DNA of 64,000 bases from NCBI GenBank assembly GCA_943370355.1, contig CALRQP020000013.1:1-64000 (forward strand), in the 5' to 3' direction. The stretch is from JADCGM01 sp943370355. Lineage in GTDB: Bacteria; Pseudomonadota; Alphaproteobacteria; Sphingomonadales; Sphingomonadaceae. The notes beneath the pieces were generated by a model. It worked only from the letters and a program-made list of their open reading frames with translations. It made no database searches and was not told the origin of the DNA. Positions within the stretch are counted from its first letter, which is position 1; each line of letters opens with the position of its first letter. The position numbers were made by a program, and so were the translations under genes. Below are positions 55,101 through 62,903 of the stretch, piece after piece.

Positions 55101-58100
55101 GATCACGGCGGGCACGCTGACGACCAACAGCAATTATACGCTGGCCTATACGCCGGGCAGCTTCACGATCACCAAGGCGACGCTGACAGTTACCTCGGCC
55201 GATCAGACCAAGACCTTCGGCGATACCGATCCAGCGCTGACTTTCTCGGCGACCGGGTTCAAGTTTGCCGATACCGCAGGCGCCGTGCTGTCGGGTGCGT
55301 TGTCGCGCGTAGCGGGCGAGGATGCCGGGACCTACGGGATCACCCAGGGGTCGCTGGTCGCCAACGCGAATTACAACATCGCTTACTTCGGCGGCACGCT
55401 GACCATCGCGCAGGCGGGTCTCAGCGCGATCTTCTACTCGATCGGCAACACGACGAACGTGTATGGCACGCTGCCGACGATCGGCACCGTGGTGCTGACT
55501 GGCGTGCGGGGCGGCGACACGCTGACGCCGGTGGTGACGGTCAAAAACAACCAGAACCAGGCCGTCACGCTGGCGACGACGACGGGCGTCGGCACCTATA
55601 CCGCTTCGGTGACCGGCATCACCGGCGCCAATGCCGCGAACTACTTCATCAACGACAGCGGCAGCACGGCTGGCCTGATCACCGTGACGCCCGCCCCGCT
55701 GGTGATCACGCTGTCGGGCGTCAACAAGGTCTATGGCGACGCCGACCCGACGCTGGCGTTCGGCGTGAGCGGGCTCGTCAACGGCGAGAGCGTCGCGACA
55801 GCTCTGACGGGCGCGCCGACGCGCGTCGCGGGCGAAAATGCCGGGACTTACGCTGTGTCTCGCGGTTCGCTGGCGGCGACGTCCAACTATAGCGTTGGCA
55901 CAGTCAATGGCGGCAGCCTGACGATCACGCCGGCAGCGCTGGTCGTGACTGCCGACAACAAGTCCAAGACCTATGGCGGTACCGATCCGGCGCTGACCTT
56001 CGCAGCGAGCGGCTTCAAATTCGCGGATACGGCAGGAACGGTTCTGACCGGCGCGCTGAGCCGGGGCGTCGGCGAAAATGCCGGCACCTACGCGATCGGC
56101 CAGGGTTCACTGGTCGCGAGCGGCAACTACAGCCTGACCTATAATGCTGCGACGTTCACGATCAATCGTGCGCCGCTCGTGCTCAACATCAACAGCATGT
56201 CGAAGGTCTATGGCGATGCCGACCCGGCGCTGGGCTATGGCGTTACCGGACTCGTCAATGGTGAGACGCTCGCGACGGCCGTCACCGGCGCCCCGATCCG
56301 TGCAGCGGGCGAGAATGCGTCCGCCTATGCGATCGCGCAGGGTACGCTCGCCCCGACCTCCAACTACACCTTCGCGACGATCAACAGCGGCACGCTGACC
56401 ATCACGCCGGCCCCGCTCAGTGTAACTGGCACGGGCCAGAAGACTTATGGCGACGCCGATCCGGTGCTGACGGTCAATTCGAGCGGCTATAAGTTTGCGG
56501 ATACCGCAGCCTCGGTGCTCACGGGCGCGCTGACCCGCACCTCAGGCGAAAATGCCGGCACCTATAATGTGCTGCAGGGTACGCTGGTTGCGAACGCGAA
56601 TTATGCGATTGTCTTCACGCCGGGCGTGTTCACGATCAACCCGGCCGGGGTCGGCTTCTCGCTGAGCTATGCGGTCGCCAATACGACGAATGTCTACGGC
56701 ACGCTGCCGACGATTGGCGCGGTGACACTGACCGGCGTGCAAGGCGGTGACAATGTCAGTCTCGTGCTCGCCGTACGCGACAGCCAGAACCAGGATGTGA
56801 CGCTCGCGCCGACGACCGGCGTCGGTACCTATAATGTGCTCGCGACTGGGCTGGCCGGGGCGAGCGCTGGTAATTATGTGCTGAACACTGCTGGCAGCAC
56901 GCAGGGCTTGATCACCGTGACGCCAGCGCCGCTGGTCATCACGCTCGACAATGCGTCGAAGGTTTACGGCACGGCAAACGACCCAGTGTTTGGGTTCCAT
57001 GTCACGGGTCTCGTGAATGGCGAGAGCGCAGCGACTGTACTCACCGGCGCGCCGGGTCGCGATCCCGGGCAGAATGCGGGCACCTATGCGATCCGCCAGG
57101 GCACAATCGCAGCGAACCCCAATTACGCCGTGAGCACGGTCAACAACGGGACGCTGACGATCAATCGCGCGCCGCTCGCCGTGACCGGCAGCGGATCGAA
57201 GACCTTCGGCCAGCCGGACCCCGTGCTGACGGTCGCCGCGACGGGCTTCAAGTTCGCCGATACGGCGGCGACCGTGCTGACGGGCGCGCTGTCGCGCGCG
57301 TCGGGTGAGAATGCCGGCAATTACACGATCACGCTCGGGTCGCTGCGTGCCAACACCAATTATAATCTGAACTTCACGCCGGGCACCTTCGTCATCAACC
57401 CAGCGCAGCTCGGCTTCTCGATCAACTATGACATCGCCAACACGACGAATGTGTACGGCACGCTGCCGACGGTCGGCGCAGTCACGCTGACCGGCGTCCA
57501 GGGCAATGACATTGTTACGCCGGTCATCACGGTGACCAACGCGCAGAACGCGCCGATCACACTGGCGCGGACGACGGGCGTCGGCACCTACACGGCTTCG
57601 GTGACCGGCCTCAGCGGCGCGAACGCGGGCAATTACACGATTGCCGGTAGCGACAACGTAAATGGCCTGATCACCGTGACTCCGGCACCGCTGACGATCA
57701 CGCTTGCCAATCTGGTCAAGACCTATGGCGATGCCGATCCGACGCTGAGCTACGGCGTCGCTGGGCTAGTGAACGGCGAGACGGCAGCGGTCGCGCTCAC
57801 CGGCGCGCCGACCCGCGCGGCGGGGCAGAATGCCGGCAACTATGCGGTCACGCGCGGAACGCTGGCGGCAACCTCAAACTATAGCGTTGCCAATGTCGTC
57901 ACCGGCCATCTGACGATCAACAAGGCGACCCTGACGGTGAGCGCCAACGCAGCCTCGAAGACCTTCGGCGACACGGATCCCACGCTGACCACGACGGCGA
58001 CGGGCTTCAAGTTCGCTGACACCGCCAGCACGGTCTTGTCGGGTGCGGTGGCGCGCGCTTCGGGCGAGAATGCCGGGACGTATGACATCCTGCAGGGCAC

Positions 58101-60999
58101 ACTGACCGCGAATTCGAACTATAATATCGCGTTCACGCCCGGCGTGTTCACGATCGTGCCGAAGGGCGTTGGCTTCTCGGTCACCTACTCCGTCGCGAAT
58201 ACGACGAACGTCTATGGCACGCTGCCGACCGTCGGTACGGTCACGCTGACCGGTGTGCGGAATGGCGATACGGTCGCGCCGGTGGTTGCCGTCAGCGACG
58301 CGCAGAACCATTCGGTCACGCTCGCGACGACGACCAACGTCGGCACCTATTCTGCGGCGGTTACCGGCCTCTCAGGCGCGGACGCGGGCAATTATGTGTT
58401 GACCAACACGGGCAGCACGGCCGGCCTGATCACGGTGACCCCGGCACCGCTGGTCATCACGTTGGCGGGCGCAACCAAGGTTTATGGCGACGTCGATCCG
58501 TCGCTCGCGTTCAGCGCAACGGGCCTCGTCAATGGCGAGACCATGGCGGTCGCGCTCACGGGAGCTCCGACCCGCGACGCGGGCGAGAATGCCGGCAACT
58601 ATGCGGTGACACAGGGCACGCTCGCCGCGACGTCCAACTATAGCGTGGCAACGGTAAACGCTGGCACGCTGTCGATCACCCCGGCGGTGCTGTCGGTCAG
58701 CGCCAATGCCGCGAGCATCACCTACGGCCAGGCCGATCCTGCGCTGACCTTCAACGCGAGTGGCTTCAAGTTCGCCGACACAGTGACTTCAGTTCTGACC
58801 GGGTCGCTGGCGCGTGCGGCGGGCGTGAATGCAGGCACCTACGCGATCACGCAGGGCACGATCGCCTCGAACCCGAACTACACGCTGGACTTCACCGGCA
58901 ATACGCTGACGATCAATCGTGCGCCGCTGAACGTCACGCTGGCAAGCCTGACCAAGGTCTATGGCGACAGCGATCCCACGATCGGCGTGTCGGCGACCGG
59001 CCTCGTCAATGGCGATACGCTCGCCACAGCGCTGACCGGCGCGCCGGCGCGTGTCGCGGGCGAGAATGCAGGCAGCTACACGATCGGTGCCGGCACGCTC
59101 GCACCCACGTCCAACTATGAACTGGCGACGGTCGGCACAGGCAGCTTGACGATCACGCCGGCGGTGCTGACCGTGACCGGGTCGGGATCGAAGAAATTCG
59201 GCGAGGCCGATCCGGTGATCGCGGTCACCTCGAGCGGTTACAAATTCGCGGACACTCAGACGTCTGTGCTGACCGGCGCGCTGTCGCGCGCGGCGGGTGA
59301 GAATGCCGGGACCTATGCGATTACGCCGGGCACCCTCGCGGCGAACCCGAATTACACAATCTCGTTCGTGCCGGGCAGCTTCGTCATCAACCCGGCGACG
59401 GTAACGCTGACCTATACGGTCGGCGACACGACGAACGTCTATGGCAATCTCCCGACGATCGGCACGACCACCTTCGCGGGCGTCGCCGAGGGCGACCAGC
59501 TAACGCCGGTCTACACGGTGACCAACAGCCAGGGCCGGGTGGTGAGCCTCGCCACGAATACCGGCGTCGGGCGCTACACCGCGTCCGTCACCGGTCTGTC
59601 GGGCGCGAGCGCGGGCAATTATGTGCTGGCCGACAGTGGCAATGTGAACGGCACGATCACAGTGACGCCGGCAACGCTCACGCTGACGCCGCTGTCGGTG
59701 CAGAAGACCTATGGCAGCAGCGACCCGACGCCGACGTTCAACGTCGCTGGCCTCGTCGGCGGCGACACCGGGACGGTGCTGTCGGGTACGCTCGGCCGTA
59801 CCGCCGGAGAGAATGTCGGCAACTACGGGTTCACGCTCGGCAATGTGAGCGCGGGAGCCAATTATGTACTGGCGCTGTCGCCGGCGGCGGGCCTGTTCTC
59901 GATCACGCCGAAAGCGATCACCTACAGCATTGCCGACAGCAGCAGCACTTATGGCACGCGCGCATCGATTGGCGCGGTGACGCTGACTGGCGTGCTGCTA
60001 AACGACAGCGTGTCGGGCGTGACTGCGGTCCGCAATGCCGCCGGCCAAGCAGTGACGCTGGCCGCCAATACGCCAGCTGCGGTCTATACGACGCTGCTGA
60101 CCGGGCTAACCGGCGCATCCGCGGGTAATTATGTCCTCGCCGCGACCGGCAATTCGCCAGGGCTGCTGACTGTCAACAAGGCGACGCTGAACCTGGCGGT
60201 GGCCAGTGTTGGCAAGTCGTTCGGCGCGCCGAACCCGGCGCTGACCTACACCGCCGACGGCTTCGTCGCGGGCGATACGGCCGCAGCGTTGATCAGCACG
60301 ACCGCTAGCGACGCGGGCAGCAACAAGCTTGCGATCACCACGACCGCTGCAACGGATTCGCCGGCGGGCGACTATCCGATCACCGTCAGCGGCCAGCTGG
60401 CCAATTACAATGTCGTCGCGACGCCGGGAACGCTGACGATTGCGCAGCCGATCATGCCGCAGGTGCCGGTGGCACCGGGCACGAGCGGTGGAAGCATCTC
60501 GTCGACCGGTCTTAACTTCACCAACGGCAATGCCAGCCTCAGCGCGCTCGTCACAGATCCGGGCAATGCCGGTGTGAGCGGCGGCTTGGCGACCGGCACG
60601 GTCGGCAGCGGCAGCGGGACCGTAGCGCTCGCAAGCGGGACGTCGTCGTCGTCGGGAACCGAGAGCACGCCGGCGGGCGCGGCAGGTTCGAACAGCGATC
60701 CGGGCGCAACCGGGGTAATCCTCGACCATACCGACGCCAACAAGGCGTTCGCGGTTTATATCGAAGTGGCGCTGAGCAAGCCGGATCAAGCAGCCGCGCC
60801 GGCGATCAATGGCAGTGGCTCGACCGACTTGCAGATCGGCAATAATGTTGCGGCCGACCTCGTGGCTACCTCGTCGTTCGACCCGACGCCAGCCAATGAC
60901 ACGGGATTGGCGCGTAACGGGGCACCGTCAGGACAGGATGGCGACGAGCAAAGAAGGCGTGTAGTAGCAGGGGGGCAACCCACTAGCGGGCGGCGTTGA
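43108..60999 (+). CDS. Giant two-partner-secretion exoprotein (TpsA) with YDG and MBG repeats
   Basis: About 5960 residues. A signal peptide (ASAAALAAALIGLPMSVPAL) is followed by the TPS secretion domain (~33-300), marked by NQTSARAIIDWKSFSIGAGG and YLINPAGIVVDSSGKVLTGG. Next come ~1500 Gly/Thr/Ser-rich beta-helix-like residues (~300-1850), 23 YDG repeats (~1870-3940), ~22 MBG repeats (~3940-5775) and a low-complexity tail ending basic. I saw no cysteine and no CdiA-type toxin or VENN motif. The protein should cross the outer membrane via the TpsB encoded 17 bp downstream and serve as a long adhesin. ATG 43108 (AGGG upstream) is preferred over ATG 43081 because it aligns with the start of the paralogue at 63064. 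Confidence 0.9.
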   Translation: MRVMGSTLRGRASAAALAAALIGLPMSVPALADGIALPTGGQVVAGSASIGSGLGGLTVNQTSARAIIDWKSFSIGAGGSVAFNNGTGATLNRVTGGDLSTIAGQLSATGSVYLINPAGIVVDSSGKVLTGGSFVASTRMVDMASFMSAGNLTFSGDSAGGVENFGSISAGGDVVMIGAMAGNSGTISAGGTVGLAAADRIVLQASGQDQRIMVDGGAGDVTNTGTITSAAAELRAAGGNVYALAGNNGGIVSATGGAAQNGRVWLDAGGDVTVSGAVTAKNADGSGGTVHVVGTNISLKDGANIDASGTKGGTVLVGGDFQGGNGDKTFADAPIRHATFVGMDRGASINVDGQGAGGTAVLWSDEYTGFAGTISAKGGASGGDGGLVETSSHNILDFLGSADTSAVNGSVGTLLLDPTNITISTGADATTGGTTGGTFSAGTYTAGDRTTATINTTTLTTQLATNNVVISTAGTGSSAGTLSWSAASAISWSANTSLTLTATTSLSLGSNITTTGSGGITFNAGTTITQTAGVAITTNGGAVAYNAATGMTLNSGTVTTAGGNITLINSTSGNIAGTGALNAGTGAISVAHNGATGTTSIGGLTSTRTTGNAITLTTAGSGLLTSNAMTATGGGAISVTSAANYTSAGAVSLGAGNWTVNAATGITVSGTVVKDTGAASQINLTNSGNASDITISNRISAGSVANSSNNSLTLTATSGRDVLISTSGALTASFVSGTSAANTLTANLSGRDITFNGATNTVQIVDTGATSTITVNANATRNISMAKGVANAAATTGPSSASPGTASDRSVINLNFKADGNITFTAGSIAGAGLWNSSAADLRSPVNVDFRAGGGTGAVGDAISVTTTSGNAFDTRGGSISFQTLTTGPVGSGTTSGGNITTLGTLITNGIIATGGGDVTMTSAVGSISLGSQLNTSQGSTATNNLDTAQVNLTSATSLTTNNFAAITTSGGTSSTLSQFGASGSLVSFAAQNGALTLGNQTLTLQAGSFTGSATDTITTSGTFSTAGGAVSLTSTRNGAANAITTNAAINTANGNVTLTASGTSAGMSINAINAVTGTITLDARGAVSQTGAFVSSAGAGGGIRLLGAGASYDLTTQANGLSGSATLAGNTGSIAYAQANAFSVGTVSGTVGITTTGATLLNATSGGTTITQSQAITAGGLLATAAGGVTLTNTSNNITGNVALTSTNTAISFVNTGNFNIGSVTGVGNITTTSGISSGSGVTTLTSTGTVTQTNGSNITNTGGLLLLGTGGNYQLTSTGNAIDTLAANTGRVAYTDTNSFTINTVGATNGITTSATSASLTDYTVALKTNTADSLLTITATTGNITTGGNGNVQILSDRLALSGNIVATGRVVEITTTSTGRAIDFGTSTGTPAEAGGGGKLVLDATETDNVTADTLRIGDTGSGNLTVGGTALFPNITTLALATAGTATEGNNTGAISVQGGAGNLVIRGAGNINLDTANNQVANIAISSSGGNVKFRDDNGFALSNLDGLTTSVVSPGGLLSLVTGSGTVTQNHALVADNLSLSGTSSGTFTLTNASNDFINVAASNSGGTISLRDTSGFAIGTVNGLTGFNVGSGGTATLTAGGAVTQSQIITAGTLTLNGTGGAYTLTSNNQIGSVAGNTGSIDLQNTLAAGLTINDVTVATTAKITSNAAGNLVIGSNKTITSSASSGDSVILGTNANFVASSGASIAPGSGTARYLIFTNNTGSNTEWDNTVRGSLTAGNFYNANFDVASARSAAVGSPNLVSTVAGNLFVYADRPTLTYTITPSASVVYNGTVQNLPSSYTSGLVNSDLIGTAATGAAGSTGVTSKNVATYTGVTGTIGSLASPINYAFAFTGTGSLTVTQKALTLTGATAQNKIYDGTTTASVTGASISGGGGAGNVEVVDAGNVTLGALTATFDTKNVGTGKTVTVTGASLSGTEAGNYTVANPAGLTANITQRDLTLNAVASTKTYDRTTASTGTPTVSAATANTGLVSGDTITSTLTQVFDSRNASAVDGRTLSVVTAGLTIADAGNASVLGNYNIITNTALGTINKLNISATGLSGVNRVYDGTNVAGLTGTPTITASIISGDTVSLDGTASGTFASKNVGNAKAITVTGLSLSGTDAANYNFTQPTGITANVTPKALTVDAVADTKTYDRTTNSAQTVTAVGLVGGDTTSTLSQSFDSKNASAANGRTLTVNSFTINDGNSGNNYSVSSATALGTINQLNLTLTGLSANNKVYDGNTSAVLTGTPAFSSALATADNLSLDGTGVGTFNTKNVGSGKTVTVSGYSISGTEAANYNFSNPTGITADITVKTLTASLTGTVSKQYDQTTAATLVSGNYSLGGFVAGEGATVTKTSGTYNTKNVGTSKPVTVTLAGGDFTANGGTLLSNYTLPTMATGNVGTITVAPLTVSGLTGVDKTYDATTTASVTGTAVLSGLFSGDDVTLGGSPTFAFATAGAGTAKTITASGYSVSGTDATNYSFTQPGGLFADIFKAMLSVSLIGSTSKQYNQTTAATLTTDNYSLTGFVGGEGAGSTVTKTSATYDTKNVGTGKTVTATLVSGDYSLAGGALAANYTLPGMATGAIGTITKAPLTVSGLTGSNKIYDATTAASFTGSAALSGLFSGDDVTLGGTGSASFANKNVGNGKTITITGFTASTGADAGNYNFTQPTGLTGNITVRDVTLNAVADTKTYDRTTASAGVVTDTAADASTGLVGGDTITGRVQTFDSKNASAVNGRTLTVTSYTVNDGNGGANYNVLTNTALGTINKLNLTLTGLSANNKVYDGNTSAVLTGTPAFSSALATSDNLSLDGTGVGTFNNRNVGTGKAVTVTGYSISGAEATNYNFSNPTGITADITVKTLTVNAVSDTKTYDRTTNSAQTISAVGLVGGDTTTALSQSFDSKNASATNGRTLTVNSFTINDGNSGNNYSVSSATALGTINKASLTATGLSGVNRVYDGTTVAGLTGTASITASIGGDDVSLDGTATGQFASKNVGTAKAITVSGLSISGTDAANYNFTNPTGLSANVTVRDLTINAVTDTKTYDRTTTSANAPTVAGATMTTGLVAGDSITSTLSQVFDSKNASAVNGRTLSVVSPGSITIEDAGAASVVGNYNIITNTALGTINAKGLTLTGVSAQNKAYDGTTTATLTGGSLSGIVSGDTVTFTAGSGVFDTKNAGTGKTVTASNYILTGLDNANYSLSQPTGLSADITKLTLTVSLTGNVDKVYNATTAATLTSANYNLSGFIAGEGASVTETVGSYDTKNVGTSKLVTSASLEAGDFTANGGTLLANYVLPTVATGNVGKITQKALMITGATAQNKVYDGTTTATVTGASIAAGVEAGDDAQLTGGLTASFDTKNVGTGKTVTVTGAALTGTDGGNYTVSNPAGLTADITQKTLTASLIGATSKQYNQTTAATLTSANYSLSGFVLTESATVTETVGAFDTKNVGTGKTVTATLDSGDFSAGAGTLLSNYALPTMATGAIGEITVAPLTVSGVSGVNRVYDGTTTAGLSGTAALSGLFSGDDVTLGGTGSGTFASKNVGSAKAITVTGYTATGTDATNYSFTQPTGLSANVTAKTLTVNAVADTKTYDRTTASTATVLAVGLVGGDTTSTLSQTFDTKNAGTGKTLTVGSFTISDGNGGNNYSVSSATALGTINAKSLTITGVTAQNKVYDGNTNATLTGGSVAGGVISGDSVTLTTGGATGTFSDKNAANGKSVSASGYGITGADATNYVIGSQPTGLTANITPKSLTASLTGTTTKQYNQTTVASLIPGNYSLSGFVSGESASVTETVGAYDTKNVGTGKTVTATLDSGDFTAGGGTLLTNYALPTTATGAIGIITAAPLTVSGLSGVNRTYDGTTGAAISGTAALGGLFNGDAVTLTGTGSGTFADKNVANGKAIAVTGFSVTGGDATNYIFAQPTGLTANITRATLSVTAANKTKVYGDADPALTFTASGVQSGDTLGTVLTGALSRAAGENVAGSPYAITAGTLTTNSNYTLAYTPGSFTITKATLTVTSADQTKTFGDTDPALTFSATGFKFADTAGAVLSGALSRVAGEDAGTYGITQGSLVANANYNIAYFGGTLTIAQAGLSAIFYSIGNTTNVYGTLPTIGTVVLTGVRGGDTLTPVVTVKNNQNQAVTLATTTGVGTYTASVTGITGANAANYFINDSGSTAGLITVTPAPLVITLSGVNKVYGDADPTLAFGVSGLVNGESVATALTGAPTRVAGENAGTYAVSRGSLAATSNYSVGTVNGGSLTITPAALVVTADNKSKTYGGTDPALTFAASGFKFADTAGTVLTGALSRGVGENAGTYAIGQGSLVASGNYSLTYNAATFTINRAPLVLNINSMSKVYGDADPALGYGVTGLVNGETLATAVTGAPIRAAGENASAYAIAQGTLAPTSNYTFATINSGTLTITPAPLSVTGTGQKTYGDADPVLTVNSSGYKFADTAASVLTGALTRTSGENAGTYNVLQGTLVANANYAIVFTPGVFTINPAGVGFSLSYAVANTTNVYGTLPTIGAVTLTGVQGGDNVSLVLAVRDSQNQDVTLAPTTGVGTYNVLATGLAGASAGNYVLNTAGSTQGLITVTPAPLVITLDNASKVYGTANDPVFGFHVTGLVNGESAATVLTGAPGRDPGQNAGTYAIRQGTIAANPNYAVSTVNNGTLTINRAPLAVTGSGSKTFGQPDPVLTVAATGFKFADTAATVLTGALSRASGENAGNYTITLGSLRANTNYNLNFTPGTFVINPAQLGFSINYDIANTTNVYGTLPTVGAVTLTGVQGNDIVTPVITVTNAQNAPITLARTTGVGTYTASVTGLSGANAGNYTIAGSDNVNGLITVTPAPLTITLANLVKTYGDADPTLSYGVAGLVNGETAAVALTGAPTRAAGQNAGNYAVTRGTLAATSNYSVANVVTGHLTINKATLTVSANAASKTFGDTDPTLTTTATGFKFADTASTVLSGAVARASGENAGTYDILQGTLTANSNYNIAFTPGVFTIVPKGVGFSVTYSVANTTNVYGTLPTVGTVTLTGVRNGDTVAPVVAVSDAQNHSVTLATTTNVGTYSAAVTGLSGADAGNYVLTNTGSTAGLITVTPAPLVITLAGATKVYGDVDPSLAFSATGLVNGETMAVALTGAPTRDAGENAGNYAVTQGTLAATSNYSVATVNAGTLSITPAVLSVSANAASITYGQADPALTFNASGFKFADTVTSVLTGSLARAAGVNAGTYAITQGTIASNPNYTLDFTGNTLTINRAPLNVTLASLTKVYGDSDPTIGVSATGLVNGDTLATALTGAPARVAGENAGSYTIGAGTLAPTSNYELATVGTGSLTITPAVLTVTGSGSKKFGEADPVIAVTSSGYKFADTQTSVLTGALSRAAGENAGTYAITPGTLAANPNYTISFVPGSFVINPATVTLTYTVGDTTNVYGNLPTIGTTTFAGVAEGDQLTPVYTVTNSQGRVVSLATNTGVGRYTASVTGLSGASAGNYVLADSGNVNGTITVTPATLTLTPLSVQKTYGSSDPTPTFNVAGLVGGDTGTVLSGTLGRTAGENVGNYGFTLGNVSAGANYVLALSPAAGLFSITPKAITYSIADSSSTYGTRASIGAVTLTGVLLNDSVSGVTAVRNAAGQAVTLAANTPAAVYTTLLTGLTGASAGNYVLAATGNSPGLLTVNKATLNLAVASVGKSFGAPNPALTYTADGFVAGDTAAALISTTASDAGSNKLAITTTAATDSPAGDYPITVSGQLANYNVVATPGTLTIAQPIMPQVPVAPGTSGGSISSTGLNFTNGNASLSALVTDPGNAGVSGGLATGTVGSGSGTVALASGTSSSSGTESTPAGAAGSNSDPGATGVILDHTDANKAFAVYIEVALSKPDQAAAPAINGSGSTDLQIGNNVAADLVATSSFDPTPANDTGLARNGAPSGQDGDEQRRRVVAGGQPTSGRR
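48721..54933 (+). repeat. 23 tandem YDG-type repeats, alternating in two classes
   Basis: Each unit is about 90 residues (about 270 bp) and starts with a strand such as LTLTGATAQNKIYDGTTTAS. Odd-numbered units carry YDG or YDAT cores (NKVYDG, NRVYDG, DKTYDAT). Every even-numbered unit carries either TKTYDRTT or a KQYNQTT-like core (SKQYDQTT, DKVYNATT). The alternation holds through all 23 units, so the duplicated module appears to be the dimer. Confidence 0.85.
54934..60447 (+). repeat. About 22 tandem MBG-type repeats with higher-order order
   Basis: Units of 78-90 residues have KVYGDADP-like openings. Three classes are recognisable: A (TTNVYGTLPT, longer, ending VTP), B (VYGDADP with GLVNGE) and C (FGDTDP with GFKFADT). 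They run B C A B C B C A B C A B C A B C B C A and then three divergent units. A-class starts at 55450, 56683, 57442, 58201 and 59428 are 411, 253, 253 and 409 codons apart. Confidence 0.8.
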
Positions 61000-61016
61000 G
61001 TTTAGTTGGGGTGACC

Positions 61017-62903
61017 ATGCAGCGTAGTTACTTGCTTGGGGTGGCGGTCTGCGCGTTGATGACTGCACCTGCGCTGGCGCAGGACTTCAAGCAGGGCGCT
61101 CCGCAGCAATTGCCGACCCAGACACCGACCGTCGACGCGCCACCGCCGCCGACTGCGGCGGACGATCCCACGCCGGTCAGCGAAAGCCTGCGCGGGCTGA
61201 TTTTCGTGCCGGGCAGTAAGTTTCTTGCGGGTTACAAGCCCAAGCTCAGCGAAGGCGTACAGGTCGTCCGCCTCGCGCCGGGAGAAGAGGGCGTCGATCT
61301 CGACGTGATCGACAACAAGGATTTTCGCGAGCTGGCGCAGGATATCATCGGCAAGCCGGTGTCGCTCGGCGATCTCGAGCGGTTCGCGCGCGATGTCATC
61401 GACTATTATCGCGACCACGGGCATCCTCTAGTTGACGTGCGGATCCCGGCCGCGCAGCTCGATCCGCGCAAGACCGGCGTGGTCATCGTGACGGTCAGCG
61501 AGTTCCGGGTCGGCAAGGTTGATGTGCGCGGCGTCCAGCTCATCGACGGGCGGCCGACGCTCACGCCAAGCCCGCGCTATTTCAATCCCGACAATATCCG
61601 CGAAGGTCTGCGCGTCGAGAAAGGCAGCCGCATCGTCCAGGATCGGATCGTCGAGGATCTGAACTTCCTGTCGAGCAACCCCTTCCGCCGCGTCGACCTC
61701 ATTTATCGCAAGGCAGACGAGGTCGGGTACACCGACCTCACGCTGCGCGTCGCCGAGCGCAAGCCGCTGCGCGTCTATGCGGGCTATGAGAATACCGGAA
61801 CCCCGGCGACCCAGCGCGACCGATTCTCCGTCGGCGTAAACTGGGGCAATGTGTTCGGGCTGGACCAGCAGTTCAGCTATCAGTTCACCGCGAGCCAGAA
61901 TTTCTTCGGGAACCGGGCCGGTAATCCCGATCCTTCGTTCATCTCGCACAGTTTTACCTATCTGGCACCGCTAAACACGAGCCTTGGTTATCATGATTCG
62001 CTTTTGGTGTTCGGGACCTACCAGCGCGCGGCACCGCGCGGCGTGGTGCTGGCACCGGGATTGACGCTCAACCAGGTCGGAAAGAATTACCAGCTCTCGG
62101 CGCGCTATGTCGTGCAGCTGCCGGGGAACGAGGAAAGCAAGCAGCAGATTTCGCTGGGCTACGATTATAAGGAAACCAACAATAACCTGCTGTTCGGCGG
62201 CACGACGATCTCGAGCCCGACCGATATCCACCAGGGCGTCATTGAATATAGCGGCGAGCGCAACTGGCGCGTCGGCGGGTTGGAAGGGCGCAGCGAGGCG
62301 GCGCAGAACAGCGGGACGCGCATCGCACTTCGCGTGGGCGATACGCTGGTGTTCAGCCCGGGCGGCCTCGGTTTCCGGAACACAACGACCTCGTTCAAGG
62401 CAGGATCGGGATCGACATTCGTCAAGTCGCAATATGCCTATAACCGGCTGACGGTGTCGCCGTCGGTGGTGTGGGAGAATGGCATCGAGGCGCGGGCGCG
62501 GGCGATGTGGCAGATCGCAAGCGGCAACCTGTTGCCGACCGAGCAATTGTCGGCCGCCGGCCCAAGTTTCGTGCGCGGCTACGACCCGAGCGCCATCATC
62601 GGCACCAATGGCGTGTTGCTTAGCGCGGAGATGCTGGCGCCGCCGATTACCCTGCCACCGCGCGGCAAATATGCTTCGCGGGCCCAGCTTGGTGCCTTCT
62701 TCGATTTCGGTGTGGTCAGCGATCCAGACCGGATCGTCACGGCACTCGACCATATTACGACCGAGAGCGCGGGGCTGACCGCGACCTATGGGTTTGGAAA
62801 TTTTGTGTCCGCGCGTCTCGACTACGGCTGGCAACTGAAGAAGCTGCCTGGAGCAGCCAGTCGCGGCGAATTGGGATATGTGTCGATCACCGTCGGTTTT
62901 TAG
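61017..62903 (+). CDS. TpsB outer-membrane transporter (ShlB/FhaC/HecB family)
   Basis: This 628-residue partner has a signal peptide (MQRSYLLGVAVCALMTAPAL, cleavage near ALA-QD), a Pro-rich linker, and two POTRA domains (VSLGDLERFARDVIDYYRDH and VSEFRVGKVDVRGVQLI then IVQDRIVEDLNFLSSNPFRR). A 16-strand barrel follows, with the conserved FVRGYDPSAIIGTNG motif of strand/loop L6 (Arg near 520) and a final Phe (ITVGF). It secretes TpsA proteins through its pore without ATP. It lies between two TpsA genes and probably serves both. ATG 61017 follows GGGG; a TTG overlapping the tpsA stop is less likely. Confidence 0.93.
   Translation: MQRSYLLGVAVCALMTAPALAQDFKQGAPQQLPTQTPTVDAPPPPTAADDPTPVSESLRGLIFVPGSKFLAGYKPKLSEGVQVVRLAPGEEGVDLDVIDNKDFRELAQDIIGKPVSLGDLERFARDVIDYYRDHGHPLVDVRIPAAQLDPRKTGVVIVTVSEFRVGKVDVRGVQLIDGRPTLTPSPRYFNPDNIREGLRVEKGSRIVQDRIVEDLNFLSSNPFRRVDLIYRKADEVGYTDLTLRVAERKPLRVYAGYENTGTPATQRDRFSVGVNWGNVFGLDQQFSYQFTASQNFFGNRAGNPDPSFISHSFTYLAPLNTSLGYHDSLLVFGTYQRAAPRGVVLAPGLTLNQVGKNYQLSARYVVQLPGNEESKQQISLGYDYKETNNNLLFGGTTISSPTDIHQGVIEYSGERNWRVGGLEGRSEAAQNSGTRIALRVGDTLVFSPGGLGFRNTTTSFKAGSGSTFVKSQYAYNRLTVSPSVVWENGIEARARAMWQIASGNLLPTEQLSAAGPSFVRGYDPSAIIGTNGVLLSAEMLAPPITLPPRGKYASRAQLGAFFDFGVVSDPDRIVTALDHITTESAGLTATYGFGNFVSARLDYGWQLKKLPGAASRGELGYVSITVGF

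Noticed and set aside
48721..60447. Regular repeats as a CRISPR array or non-coding satellite
   Set aside because: The period is 250-270 bp or more, all units are in one open frame, and differences are mainly synonymous.
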